A stretch of DNA of 10,210 bases from NCBI GenBank assembly GCA_004376205.1, contig SOKG01000196.1:1-10210 (forward strand), in the 5' to 3' direction. Below are positions 1 to 6,227 of the stretch, one piece after another. The notes below the pieces were generated by a model. It was not told the origin of the DNA, did not search any database, and saw nothing but the letters and a program-made list of their open reading frames with translations. How positions within the stretch are numbered: position 1 is the stretch's first letter; the number at the start of each line of letters is the position of its first letter. A program made the position numbers and the translations under genes. This stretch comes from Dehalococcoidia bacterium. Lineage in GTDB: Bacteria; Chloroflexota; Dehalococcoidia; SZUA-161.

Positions 1-389
1 ATGGCGTCGATGCGTTGGAAAGCGGATAGCTTGCTGTCGGGTGTGAACACCTTCTTGGGCCTGGGGCGCGGAGGTGAGATGCCCAAAATCTTCGGCGCAC
101 TCTCTATCCTCAGCGACCCTCGCCGCATGCCCAGAGCCTGAAGATCGATAGAGGGGATCTCCCTCACTAAGGCTTCAATATAGCAGGGCAGGGAAGGATA
201 GCGGGGCTCATTCAGTGATGCGTCAACGGTGAAGAGGGCAGGCAAGGGGCACTCTACCACCTCCCGCTTGCCCCGTTCCAGCTTGCGCTGCACCGTGGCG
301 CTGCGTCCATCAGGCCCCATCTTCAGCTCGGTAACGCCGCATACCTGGGGCAAGCCAAGCAACTCCGCTATAGCAGCGCAGACACACCA
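1..389 (-). pseudogene. etfB: Electron transfer flavoprotein beta subunit, C-terminal fragment (partial at window edge)
   Basis: Reading the minus strand from 389 to base 1 gives an uninterrupted frame that begins near A-A-I-A-E-L-L-G-L-P and continues with a basic stretch, then P-A-L-F-T-V-D and L-N-E-P-R-Y-P-S-L-P, and ends near K-K-V-F-T-P. This order of landmarks is that of the C-terminal half of ETF beta (FixA/EtfB). That protein pairs with the alpha subunit to carry electrons from acyl-CoA dehydrogenases or similar flavoproteins. The N-terminal half is absent: the frame hits TAA at 390-392, and the DNA just upstream encodes the start of a NuoG-like protein in another frame. No start codon or ribosome binding site of its own is visible. 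The last few codons lie outside the window. I regard it as a remnant or one side of a chimeric junction. The family call is fairly sure; the cause of the break is not. Confidence 0.75.
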
Positions 390-568
390 TTATTAGTCGT
401 ATTAGCTATCTCTACAATACAAAGGAGACAGGCGCCATAAGGACTAAGTGCTTCATGATAGCAAAGCGTAGGTATCTCGATGCCTGCGCTTCGCGCTGCC
501 TCCAGCACGCTCATGCCCTCTTTGGCCTTGACCTCTGTGCCATCAATGTATAAGGTGATTTCCTTCAC
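368..568 (-). pseudogene. NuoG/HydA-like [2Fe-2S] ferredoxin-domain N-terminus, truncated
   Basis: A GTG start at 568, with GAGG eight bases upstream, opens a 66-residue frame. Residues 1-53 are the start of the plant-type ferredoxin domain found in NADH dehydrogenase subunit G, NAD-dependent formate dehydrogenase alpha and [FeFe]-hydrogenases: an I-D-G turn, E-G-x-S-V-L-E-A-A, I-P-T-L-C-Y-H, then Y-G-A-C-x-L-C. Cys36, Cys47 and Cys50 are three of the four [2Fe-2S] ligands. The fourth, normally in a later L-V-A-S-C segment, is missing because homology stops at about residue 55 and the frame ends at a TAG shortly after. The position just after nuoF fits the usual nuoF-nuoG or hydrogenase order. 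The usual R-L-C-V between the two clustered cysteines is L-L-C-I here, which may reflect decay. The protein cannot be functional as an oxidoreductase subunit. The full-length partner could have been nuoG, fdhA or hydA. Confidence 0.72.
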
Positions 569-618
569 TGCTTATGCCTCGTTTCAAGGCGGGCTCTGCA
601 CTTGGTGCCTTGGTCTGA

Positions 619-1368
619 TCAATGCCGGATATCGGGGGAAATCAGCGCCCTACAAACCCCTGTTGGGCAGCGTTTCTCCTTAATATGTGCCTCGTACTCC
701 TCTCCAAAATAGCGTAGCGTAGTTAAGACCGGGTTAGGCGCAGTTCCTCCTAAGGCACAAAGTGAAGTGTCCCTAACCACCTCCGCCAGTTCCTGCAGCA
801 ACTCGATGTCGCTCTCTTTCCCCCTGCCTTCGGTGATATCGGAGAGAATCTCAATCATCCGCTTGATGCCTTCGCGGCATGGAATGCACATGCCACAGGA
901 CCCTTGGCTAAGAAAGTTGAGAAAGTACCTGGCCAAATCCACCATACAAGTATCTTCGTCGATCACAATCAGGCCGCCAGATCCCATCATGGAACCAACC
1001 TTGGTCAGCTCGCCAAAATCGACCGGGAGGTGGAGGAGTTCTTCGGGGATACAGCCACCGGATGGCCCACCGCTCTGCACCGCCTTGAATTTCTTCCCGC
1101 GGGGGATGCCTCCGCCGATATTGTAGATAATATCCCTTAGCGTGACGCCCATGGGCACTTCCACCAAACCGGTATTGTTTACCTTACCGACCAAGGAGAG
1201 TATCTTTGTTCCCTTGCTCCGCTCCGTGCCAATGCTGACGTACCAATCGGCACCATTGTTGATGATGAGGGGCACATTGGCCCAGGTCTCCACATTATTT
1301 ATATTTGTCGGCTTGCCCCACAGGCCGCTCACCGCTGGATATGGCTGCCTCGGGCCATTTTTTGTGGT
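619..1368 (-). pseudogene. nuoF: NADH-quinone oxidoreductase / hydrogenase NuoF-type subunit, C-terminal part only
   Basis: The frame is open from 1368 down to the stop at 619; the first possible in-frame start is the GTG at 1332. Numbering from that GTG, residues 2-17 carry the NuoF signature W-G-K-P-T-N-I-N-N-V-E-T. A soluble-ligand-binding beta-grasp region follows (about 40-110), then the [4Fe-4S] N3-type motif S-C-G-M-C-I-P-C-R with Cys146, Cys149 and Cys152, and Cys192 in L-C-A-L-G. This is the half that docks the iron-sulfur cluster taking electrons from FMN. The FMN/NADH-binding N-terminal half is absent. Homology can be followed upstream only to about 1353 (P-Y-P-A-V), and TGA closes the frame at 1369-1371. 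The C-terminus ends soon after C-R-A-L-I, without the extra ferredoxin domain of HydB-type proteins. The 50-base gap to the NuoG-like start suggests a former operon. The break may be biological or an assembly join. Confidence 0.8.
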
Positions 1369-1646
1369 TCAGTAGGTGATGGAAGTAGAGGCCGCCTTGA
1401 TATCCCTCTTGGATGAAGAGGCGCAGGGGATCGTGCTGACGGCTCTGCGAGGTGTCGCCCGCGGGGTGAGCAGGATGAAGATAGGGAAGGCTTCAATGGG
1501 CGTCTTCCTGAGTCAGGGCTGTTTGGTAGCGTGCCAATACTAGGAACCCCGCCTTTATAGAGGGGTGCTCTTGACTAAGAAGCGAGCCCTATAGTAGCAT
1601 GGCATTGGCCGAAAAAGGGCTGAATTTGTGCCCGAGGACGAGCAGT
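1369..1646. other. Unassigned stretch between the nuoF fragment and the DUF350 operon
   Basis: No recognisable gene fills this interval. On the minus strand, one frame between a TGA near 1499 and the nuoF breakpoint is open and reads protein-like, with F-I-Q-E-G-Y-Q-G-G-L-Y-F-H-H-L-L-N-H in it, but I do not recognise the family. On the plus strand an ATG at 1379 opens a 54-codon frame ending with TAG at 1541-1543, beginning M-E-V-E-A-A-L-I-S-L-L-D-E-E-A-Q. Its codons prefer purines in first position, as coding DNA does, but no ribosome binding site precedes it. A weak hairpin (ACCCC 1546-1550 with GGGGT 1562-1566) lies just before the DUF350 gene, without a T-run on either side. It may contain scraps of a gene swapped in at the nuoF break. 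Confidence 0.4.
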
Positions 1647-2132
1647 ATGGATCAGTTAGGGCCCACCGTTCCCTTTTATATCACCGTGCTACTGTGGATG
1701 GCGAGGACTGTATTCTTCGCTTTTGTATGCGCTTTTCTAGTTTGGCTGGGAATTCGGGTGCTTGATGTCTTAACCCCCCGTATCCACGAGCGCCAAAAGA
1801 TAGGGGAAAACCCCGTCTCCATAGGTCTATTCATAGGCGGCTTCTTCATTTTTATGGGACTGGTTATCCACGGGGTAGCCACCGGCCCGGTGTTGGTTGG
1901 CGCTTCGGCAGTGGAAAGCGTGTTCAACCCAACTAGGCTGGGGCTCTTAGGGGTGAGCTTCTTTCTGAGCCTGCTCTTGGGAATAGCATTGTTTAACATC
2001 CTTGACTGGCTGACCCCCAAGATACCATTCCGAGACATAAGGGAAACCCCAGTAGCGGTGGGTATTTATGTATTCGGATACATGGTCTTCTTTGGCTTGA
2101 TACTCCACGCTGCTCTAACAACCCCCCTGTGA
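1647..2132 (+). CDS. DUF350 family membrane protein with two repeats
   Basis: The predicted protein has 161 residues and is almost entirely hydrophobic, with four likely membrane segments (about 10-36, 57-76, 98-118 and 136-157). It is an internal duplication: L-D-V-L-T-P at 39-44 followed by E-N-P-V-S-I-G, and L-D-W-L-T-P at 119-124 followed by E-T-P-V-A-V-G. Each unit is a helix pair around a polar T-P loop, the pattern of DUF350 (YjfL-like) proteins of the inner membrane, whose role is not established. I chose the ATG at 1647 because GAGGACG lies six bases upstream and the protein then starts directly before the first helix. An in-frame ATG at 1599 would add 16 polar, cysteine-containing residues with no good ribosome binding site. 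Its stop overlaps the GTG of the next gene (GTGA), so translation of the two is probably coupled. The family call is good; the function is unknown. Confidence 0.8.
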   Translation: MDQLGPTVPFYITVLLWMARTVFFAFVCAFLVWLGIRVLDVLTPRIHERQKIGENPVSIGLFIGGFFIFMGLVIHGVATGPVLVGASAVESVFNPTRLGLLGVSFFLSLLLGIALFNILDWLTPKIPFRDIRETPVAVGIYVFGYMVFFGLILHAALTTPL

Positions 2133-2968
2133 GTTGGCCTATGAGGAAGCTGGAGATTGTGCTAATTGTCTGCATAGTGGTGCTAGTCGAGGTTATGGCT
2201 ATCTCCCTTTGCTTTGCTGACCCATCAAGCAACTTCTACCGGGAGGATCATAGTGTTTTTGACGATTGGGAAATATGCAGAACCGGGGCCCAGGGAGAGG
2301 ATGGCTTTTTCCAGCTAACCGAAGAGGGCTTCCGACCGGTTATAGCTTTTGAAAGTTTGGGTGAGTACACCGATACAGCCTATAGTCTGGGTGAGGAATT
2401 CGCTGAGAAATACCCTGACACCTACCAGAGAGCAGAGCAGATCTTCTACTTCGTAAGGGACAGGGTGCAGTACCTGCCTGATACAGACCAATTCGGCTTC
2501 AGCGAGTTCGCCCAGAATGCGGACGAGCTGGCCAACACCATTCAGGAGCAGGGATTTGGCTCAGGTGACTGCGAGGATAGCGCCGTCCTTTTAGCGGTCA
2601 TGTATAAGGGGGCGGGCTATCGCTCAGCCATTGTCTTGTCCTTAGACCCCGGCCATGCCGCCGCTATCGTATACCTGCCCGGCTATGAGAAGGCAAACGT
2701 GGTGCTGTCCTTGAATGGCGAGACGGGATGGATATGGGCTGAGGCTACAGGGAAGAATAACCCTTTTGGCTGGTTTCCTGAACAATTTGTGAGAGCAAAT
2801 TTAGCAGCATATGAAATATCCGCTGAGCCAATACCTTTTGGGGAGCCACCCAGTGAGGCAGAACCAGCAGTTACCAAGGGCGGTGTTAATACCCTTATGA
2901 TGTCCTCACCGTTCTTTATCGTAGTCGGCGCTATGTTGATTCTCTCCCTATTGAGGAGGAGGTCGTGA
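2129..2968 (+). CDS. Membrane-anchored transglutaminase-like (papain-fold) protein
   Basis: The 279-residue protein has a hydrophobic segment at about 8-29 (signal anchor), a soluble domain, and a second hydrophobic segment at about 256-275 followed by R-R-R-S. The core resembles bacterial transglutaminase-like domains: F-Y-F-V-R-D-R-V-Q-Y at 106-115, the nucleophile region G-S-G-D-C-E-D-S-A with Cys148, and His176 in G-H-A-A-A-I. The third position may be Glu205 in W-A-E-A-T-G, where many relatives have Asp. Such domains act as cysteine proteases, peptide ligases or amidases outside or at the membrane; the substrate cannot be read from the sequence. The GTG at 2129 overlaps the TGA of the DUF350 gene; an ATG at 2141, directly before the hydrophobic segment, is an equally possible start. 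Fixed position in this operon argues for joint work with the DUF350 protein. The fold is likely; the activity is inferred. Confidence 0.78.
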   Translation: MSWPMRKLEIVLIVCIVVLVEVMAISLCFADPSSNFYREDHSVFDDWEICRTGAQGEDGFFQLTEEGFRPVIAFESLGEYTDTAYSLGEEFAEKYPDTYQRAEQIFYFVRDRVQYLPDTDQFGFSEFAQNADELANTIQEQGFGSGDCEDSAVLLAVMYKGAGYRSAIVLSLDPGHAAAIVYLPGYEKANVVLSLNGETGWIWAEATGKNNPFGWFPEQFVRANLAAYEISAEPIPFGEPPSEAEPAVTKGGVNTLMMSSPFFIVVGAMLILSLLRRRS

Positions 2969-3090
2969 ATCTAACGGCCCTGCTTCCCCAACTGAAGAGG
3001 CTAATAACTCCCGTCGTAGGCCTCCAGCAATTGGGTGCCGCGGCTTTTGTTAAAGAATATGTAGAAAAGGGGCTGCTGGGAACCCCATAG
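2965..3090 (+). CDS. Small protein of 41 residues, unknown function
   Basis: A GTG at 2965 overlaps the TGA of the transglutaminase-like gene (GTGA) and is preceded by GAGGAGGAGG at about 2953-2962, one of the strongest ribosome binding sites in the window although it is set very close to the start. The frame of 41 codons ends with TAG at 3088-3090, 21 bases before the next gene. The product begins with an alternating hydrophobic and basic stretch (L-P-Q-L-K-R-L-I) followed by V-V-G-L-Q-Q-L-G-A-A-A-F-V-K-E-Y-V-E-K-G, which would suit an amphipathic helix lying on a membrane. It contains no cysteine and no full membrane-spanning segment. I do not recognise it. The repeat of the GTGA coupling used by the previous gene is the main reason for calling it real. 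The ribosome binding site could partly be a by-product of the arginine codons that end the preceding gene. Confidence 0.5.
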   Translation: MNLTALLPQLKRLITPVVGLQQLGAAAFVKEYVEKGLLGTP

Positions 3091-3111
3091 TTTCAGAGGG
3101 AGGTGAGAAAT

Positions 3112-3522
3112 ATGGATGAAGCAACAAAGGCACTGTTGAGGCAAGCTGTTGGCATAACCGATGAAGACTTGGCCAAGGTCACACGGAATATAGAGAAGGT
3201 ATTCTCTAATGTTTCGCGGGCGCTGGAATATAAGACAGTGGCTGAGGTTACGTCCTCCAAGTACTGCTTCGCGGGTATCAAAGTAGGAGACAAGATCGTA
3301 TTTAGCCCCTTCTTGAACCCGCAGGAGACCACCTGTACCCTTTGCCCCAGGGCACTTCTCCCCGTGCTCATCGCTTTGCACTCGTTTTGGGAACGCGCCA
3401 TCGAGGGGGTCGACCTCAATGATTCGGCTTTTGGTGCAATCGCCGGATGCTTGGACCCAGGGCTGGAGTACGGAGGTCTGGGGCATGTAACCTTCAAGCT
3501 CTACGCTGAGAAGGTCGGTTAG
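3112..3522 (+). CDS. TIGR04076-like small cysteine protein
   Basis: The ATG at 3112 follows a textbook ribosome binding site (GGGAGGTGA, five bases upstream), which makes it a better start than the in-frame GTG at 3103. The protein has 136 residues. After a helical N-terminal part (about 1-40) comes a domain with K-Y-C-F-A-G-I-K-V-G-D (Cys52), T-C-T-L-C-P-R-A-L (Cys75, Cys78) and Cys113, ending in a beta strand G-H-V-T-F-K-L. The C-x2-G-x-x-V-G-D then C-P-x-A-L order is that of the uncharacterised TIGR04076 family, often found in anaerobes. The cysteines could bind a metal or a cluster, but this is inference. It is the last gene of the DUF350 operon. The same reading frame stays open for 57 further codons after the TAG stop (see findings). 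The family call rests on motif memory, not on a search. Confidence 0.68.
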   Translation: MDEATKALLRQAVGITDEDLAKVTRNIEKVFSNVSRALEYKTVAEVTSSKYCFAGIKVGDKIVFSPFLNPQETTCTLCPRALLPVLIALHSFWERAIEGVDLNDSAFGAIAGCLDPGLEYGGLGHVTFKLYAEKVG

Positions 3523-3700
3523 TATAGTAGCGGAGATTTGACGCGGCAAACAGGCTCCTGTCAAATTTATGGTTTGGTACTGTGGGATCCCAACAGCCCC
3601 CGGGGTATGTTAGCCCTGTTCCTCATATCCCCGGATCTAGTTGACGCGAAATTTAAGATCCTACTTGAGCGAACTCTTGGCTTCCCAGAGCGATAGCTCG

Positions 3701-5224
3701 CTATACTAGGCTCCTTGGCCGATACTGGATCGCCTCGGCGAGGTGGCTGGCACTGATGGTTTGGGCATCGGTGAGGTCGGCGATGGTGCGGGCAAGTTTG
3801 AGGATGCGGTGAAAAGCACGGGCAGAAAGGGCCAATTGCTTCATCGCTGCCCGGAGCAGGCCCTGAGCCTCCGCTCCCACCTGGCAGAACTCCCTTACCT
3901 CCACGGGGGTCATCTCCGCATTGCAGGTGAGCTTTGCCCCTTGAAACCTCTCTTGTTGAATATGGCGTGCCCTCTCCACTCTTAGGCGAACCGCATCCGA
4001 GCCCTCCCCCAGCCTCTCCTCCGTCAGTTTCTCATACTCGATGCGAGGAACCTGGACAAATATATCGATGCGGTCGAGAAGAGGACCACTGATTCGCTTC
4101 TGGTAGCGTGAGATCAGGCTTGGGGAGCAGGTGCATTCCTTAACCGGGTCGCCATAGTAGCCACAAGGACAGGGATTCATCGCTGCCACCATCATGAAGT
4201 TTGCCGGAAAGGTGACGCTGCCCTGGGCGCGGCTGATGGTGACCACTTTGTCCTCAATGGGCTGGCGCAACACCTCAAGCACAGCGTGCCCAAATTCGGG
4301 GAACTCGTCGAGAAAGAGGACACCACGATGGCTGAGGCTGATCTCCCCCGGCCTCGGCCAGCGTCCCCCGCCAACAAGCCCGGCATGGGAGATGGTGTAA
4401 TGGGGAGACCTGAAGGGGCGCTGTAAGATTAATGGGGTATCTGATGGCAAAAGACCGCTCACACTATAGATCTTGGTCACCTCCAGCGCCTCCGCCATGG
4501 TCATTTTGGGAAGTATCGAGGGGAGGGAGCGTGCCAGGAGGGTCTTGCCGCTCCCCGGGGGACCGCTCATCACCAGGTTGTGCCCACCAGCGGCGGCCAC
4601 CTCCAGCGCTCGCTTCACATGCTCCTGCCCCTTTATGTGAGCAAGGTCCATCGCCGACCAGCCCGCTTGCACCACACCTTCTAAGCTACCCTCAGGGTGG
4701 TAATCTGGGATGGTGGCGGCACCGCAAAGGTGTGACACCAGCTCAGCAAGGGAGTTCACCGGGATGATCCTGACCCCTTCCACCAGCGAGGCTTCCCTGG
4801 CATCGGCGGCGGGGACAAAAAGGGTTGACAGCCCCTTCTCCTTAGCAAGGGCAACCATTGGAAGGATGCCGTGGGTGTGGCGCAGGCTGCCATCGAGGGA
4901 TAGTTCCCCCAGGAAAAGCGTCTCTGCTATCTCGGCGGATAGCTGCTCTGAGCTGAGCAGGATGCCCACAGCGATAGGGAGGTCATAGGCGGGGCCTTCC
5001 TTTTTCAGGTCGGCGGGGGCTAGGTTCACCGTGATCCGCTTCATGGGGAAGGCGCAGCCTGAGTTCCTGATGGCGGCACGCACCCTCTCCCTTGCCTCCT
5101 GCACCGCAGCATCGGGGAGCCCGACAATGGTCATCGTGGGTAAGCCAGCCGAAATATCAACCTCCACATCAACAATCTGAGCATCAAGACCCACCACTGC
5201 GGCACTATTTACCTTCGCTAGCAT
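3701..5224 (-). CDS. comM: ComM/YifB-family AAA+ ATPase (Mg chelatase-like)
   Basis: This is a complete protein of 507 residues, the normal length of the YifB/ComM family. Residues 1-170 form the N-terminal ChlI-like domain (G-L-P-T-M-T-I-V-G-L-P-D, V-N-L-A-P-A-D). The AAA+ core has Walker A G-P-P-G-S-G-K-T at 221-228, Walker B V-L-F-L-D-E at 302-307, M-N-P-C-P-C-G-Y with a Cys cluster (352, 354, 364, 366), and G-P-L-L-D-R-I-D at 380-387 carrying the trans-acting arginine. The C-terminal R-A-F-H-R-I-L-K-L-A-R-T at 469-480 is the sensor-2 helix. ComM is a hexameric helicase that promotes branch migration when single-stranded DNA is taken up during natural transformation, although many carriers are not known to be competent. 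A strong promoter lies upstream at 5267-5296; AAGGA is 13 bases from the ATG, a little far. It converges on the DUF350 operon. The identification is very secure; the role in competence here is inferred. Confidence 0.95.
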   Translation of the reverse strand: MLAKVNSAAVVGLDAQIVDVEVDISAGLPTMTIVGLPDAAVQEARERVRAAIRNSGCAFPMKRITVNLAPADLKKEGPAYDLPIAVGILLSSEQLSAEIAETLFLGELSLDGSLRHTHGILPMVALAKEKGLSTLFVPAADAREASLVEGVRIIPVNSLAELVSHLCGAATIPDYHPEGSLEGVVQAGWSAMDLAHIKGQEHVKRALEVAAAGGHNLVMSGPPGSGKTLLARSLPSILPKMTMAEALEVTKIYSVSGLLPSDTPLILQRPFRSPHYTISHAGLVGGGRWPRPGEISLSHRGVLFLDEFPEFGHAVLEVLRQPIEDKVVTISRAQGSVTFPANFMMVAAMNPCPCGYYGDPVKECTCSPSLISRYQKRISGPLLDRIDIFVQVPRIEYEKLTEERLGEGSDAVRLRVERARHIQQERFQGAKLTCNAEMTPVEVREFCQVGAEAQGLLRAAMKQLALSARAFHRILKLARTIADLTDAQTISASHLAEAIQYRPRSLV

Positions 5225-5266
5225 CCCGAGGTCGTGTTCCTTTCACCCTATCGACTTGCAGCGGCA

Positions 5267-5296
5267 ATTATACTACACGGAAGCTCATGGCTTCAA
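5267..5296 (-). promoter_or_regulatory. Sigma70-type promoter of comM
   Basis: On the minus strand, TTGAAG (5296-5291) is followed after 18 bases by a perfect TATAAT (5272-5267). Transcription would start near 5260, leaving a leader of about 36 bases that contains the AAGGA site. A 10-base palindrome AGGCATGCCT (5296-5305) touches the -35 element and could be an operator, but this size occurs by chance. Confidence 0.6.
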
Positions 5297-5468
5297 GGCA
5301 TGCCTATTCTGCCACTGAGGAGGAGCAACGCCCAGGTAGCGGTTGACCACTTTGCAGCATGGATCGCTATGCGGAAGCTGAGGACGCACTAAAGGTGGCA
5401 AGCTGGCTAAAGGACGCGTGGGAAATCATAAACAAATTAGAGCTTGTTCGGCGGTGCTCCGGCTCTAC

Positions 5469-5876
5469 TCATCGTTCCAAGACGATCTGCGTACCGGGCT
5501 GCGGGACGACTACAGTCGTCTTTGGCCCTCGGAAGAAAGAGCCAATCATGTAGGCTTGGTTTGTCGAGGGATCATCCGTCTGCAGCGAGCCGTGCTGCAC
5601 CACGAGGACACAAGGCTCAAGCTTCTGCGCCTGTCTCGTGGCAGCTTTAAGGGCGGAGTCCACGAACTGCTCTTTGGGCTTATTGATCTTCGCTATCCCG
5701 ACCTGAATCCGCTTCGGGCTCGTCTTAAAGAGTGCGATGGGCTGCGGGTTATGGGTGCCGAAGAATTTCATGGCGGCCGCGTGTTCTTCTGGTTTGACCT
5801 CCCCCACCGACTGAATCCAAACGATGATGCCAAGCAAGTCATCGTACCGAAATGTCAGCTTACTCGCGCTGTCCAT
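5469..5876 (-). CDS. Uncharacterised protein of 135 residues
   Basis: The ATG at 5876 is preceded by AAGAGAAG, a fair ribosome binding site, and opens 135 codons ending with TGA. First codon positions are rich in purines throughout, which favours this strand over the long overlapping plus-strand frame at 5418-5939. The product looks like a small soluble mixed alpha/beta domain: an N-terminal Y-D-D-L-L-G-I-I-V-W-I, a central P-K-R-I-Q-V-G-I-A-K-I-N-K-P-K-E, a basic helix A-L-K-A-A-T-R-Q-A-Q-K-L, and a strand P-C-V-L-V-V-Q-H-G. There is no signal peptide or membrane segment. I do not recognise a family. It stands alone: comM is read from another promoter downstream, and the inverted repeats at 5893-5972 lie directly upstream. 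It could be a horizontally acquired single-gene insert. Confidence 0.6.
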   Translation of the reverse strand: MDSASKLTFRYDDLLGIIVWIQSVGEVKPEEHAAAMKFFGTHNPQPIALFKTSPKRIQVGIAKINKPKEQFVDSALKAATRQAQKLEPCVLVVQHGSLQTDDPSTNQAYMIGSFFRGPKTTVVVPQPGTQIVLER

Positions 5877-6227
5877 AGTTCAACTTCTCTTGCAGAATGC
5901 CGCGCTCACTGGCATGCGCTGTTTGTGTGTCCGGTATAGCATTTTGTTGTGCGGCATTCTGTTGCCGCACAAAGACTCCTTTTGGACAATGCTAATTCTA
6001 CCACTGGTATCGCTGTGCTGCAATAAACACCCTGTTTGGAATAACCATTTGACCGCATAGATGTGGCTCAGGGCAACAAAATAGCGGATTGTGTAGTGCT
6101 TCCAGATGGGTAGGTTCAAGTTTGCTACTCTGTTATTCGAAGGAAGCGTGCGGAAAGAGTGGCAATCTCCCGTGGCAAGATGTTCCCTTCTTTCCCTGCA
6201 CAACTTCATGCATTGCCTGAAGGATTG
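5877..6227. other. Noncoding stretch with inverted repeats
   Basis: This 351-base interval between the uncharacterised gene and the first glycosyltransferase holds no convincing gene. The longest frames (minus 5880-6209, plus from 6106) have cysteine- and histidine-rich, unstructured translations typical of noncoding DNA, and it looks more AT-rich than its neighbours. Its main content is the nested inverted-repeat region at 5893-5972. ATTCGAAGGAAG at 6135-6146 recurs at 9120-9131, on the other side of the glycosyltransferase pair. Confidence 0.5.
5893..5972. repeat. Nested inverted repeats forming alternative hairpins
   Basis: TTGTGCGGCA at 5947-5956 pairs perfectly with TGCCGCACAA at 5963-5972 around a six-base loop. 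The inner arm and loop, GCGGCATTCTG at 5951-5961, is also the exact reverse complement of CAGAATGCCGC at 5893-5903. The DNA or RNA could therefore fold in two mutually exclusive ways. No T-run follows the hairpin on the minus strand; on the plus strand a TTTT comes about 8 bases later, too far for a typical intrinsic terminator. Possible roles are a regulatory leader for the minus-strand gene starting at 5876, or the end of a small mobile or cassette-type element. Confidence 0.65.

Noticed and set aside
1571..1595. TTGACT and TATAGT as a promoter for the DUF350 operon
   Set aside because: The spacing is only 13 bases, too short for a sigma70 promoter. The operon's promoter remains unidentified.
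3536..3566. ATTTGAC / GTCAAAT inverted repeat as a terminator for the DUF350 operon
   Set aside because: The seven-base stem is AT-rich with a 17-base loop and no T-run follows; it is unlikely to be an intrinsic terminator.
3689..3702. AGCGA-TAGC-TCGCT hairpin at the comM end
   Set aside because: The stem is only five bases and neither strand has a T-tract, so it was not called as a terminator.
5359..5553. Plus-strand frame of 64 codons starting M-D-R-Y-A-E-A-E-D-A-L-K
   Set aside because: The first ~30 codons look coding, but there is no ribosome binding site and the second half overlaps the better-supported minus-strand gene at 5469-5876. It may be a fragment, but is not supported as a gene.
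5418..5939. Long plus-strand frame of 173 codons
   Set aside because: It is antisense to the minus-strand 135-residue gene, which has purine-rich first codon positions and a ribosome binding site; the plus frame has neither.
5877..5990. Integron attC site
   Set aside because: The paired arms are suggestive, but no GTTRRRY/RYYYAAC core sites in the right places and no integrase are visible.
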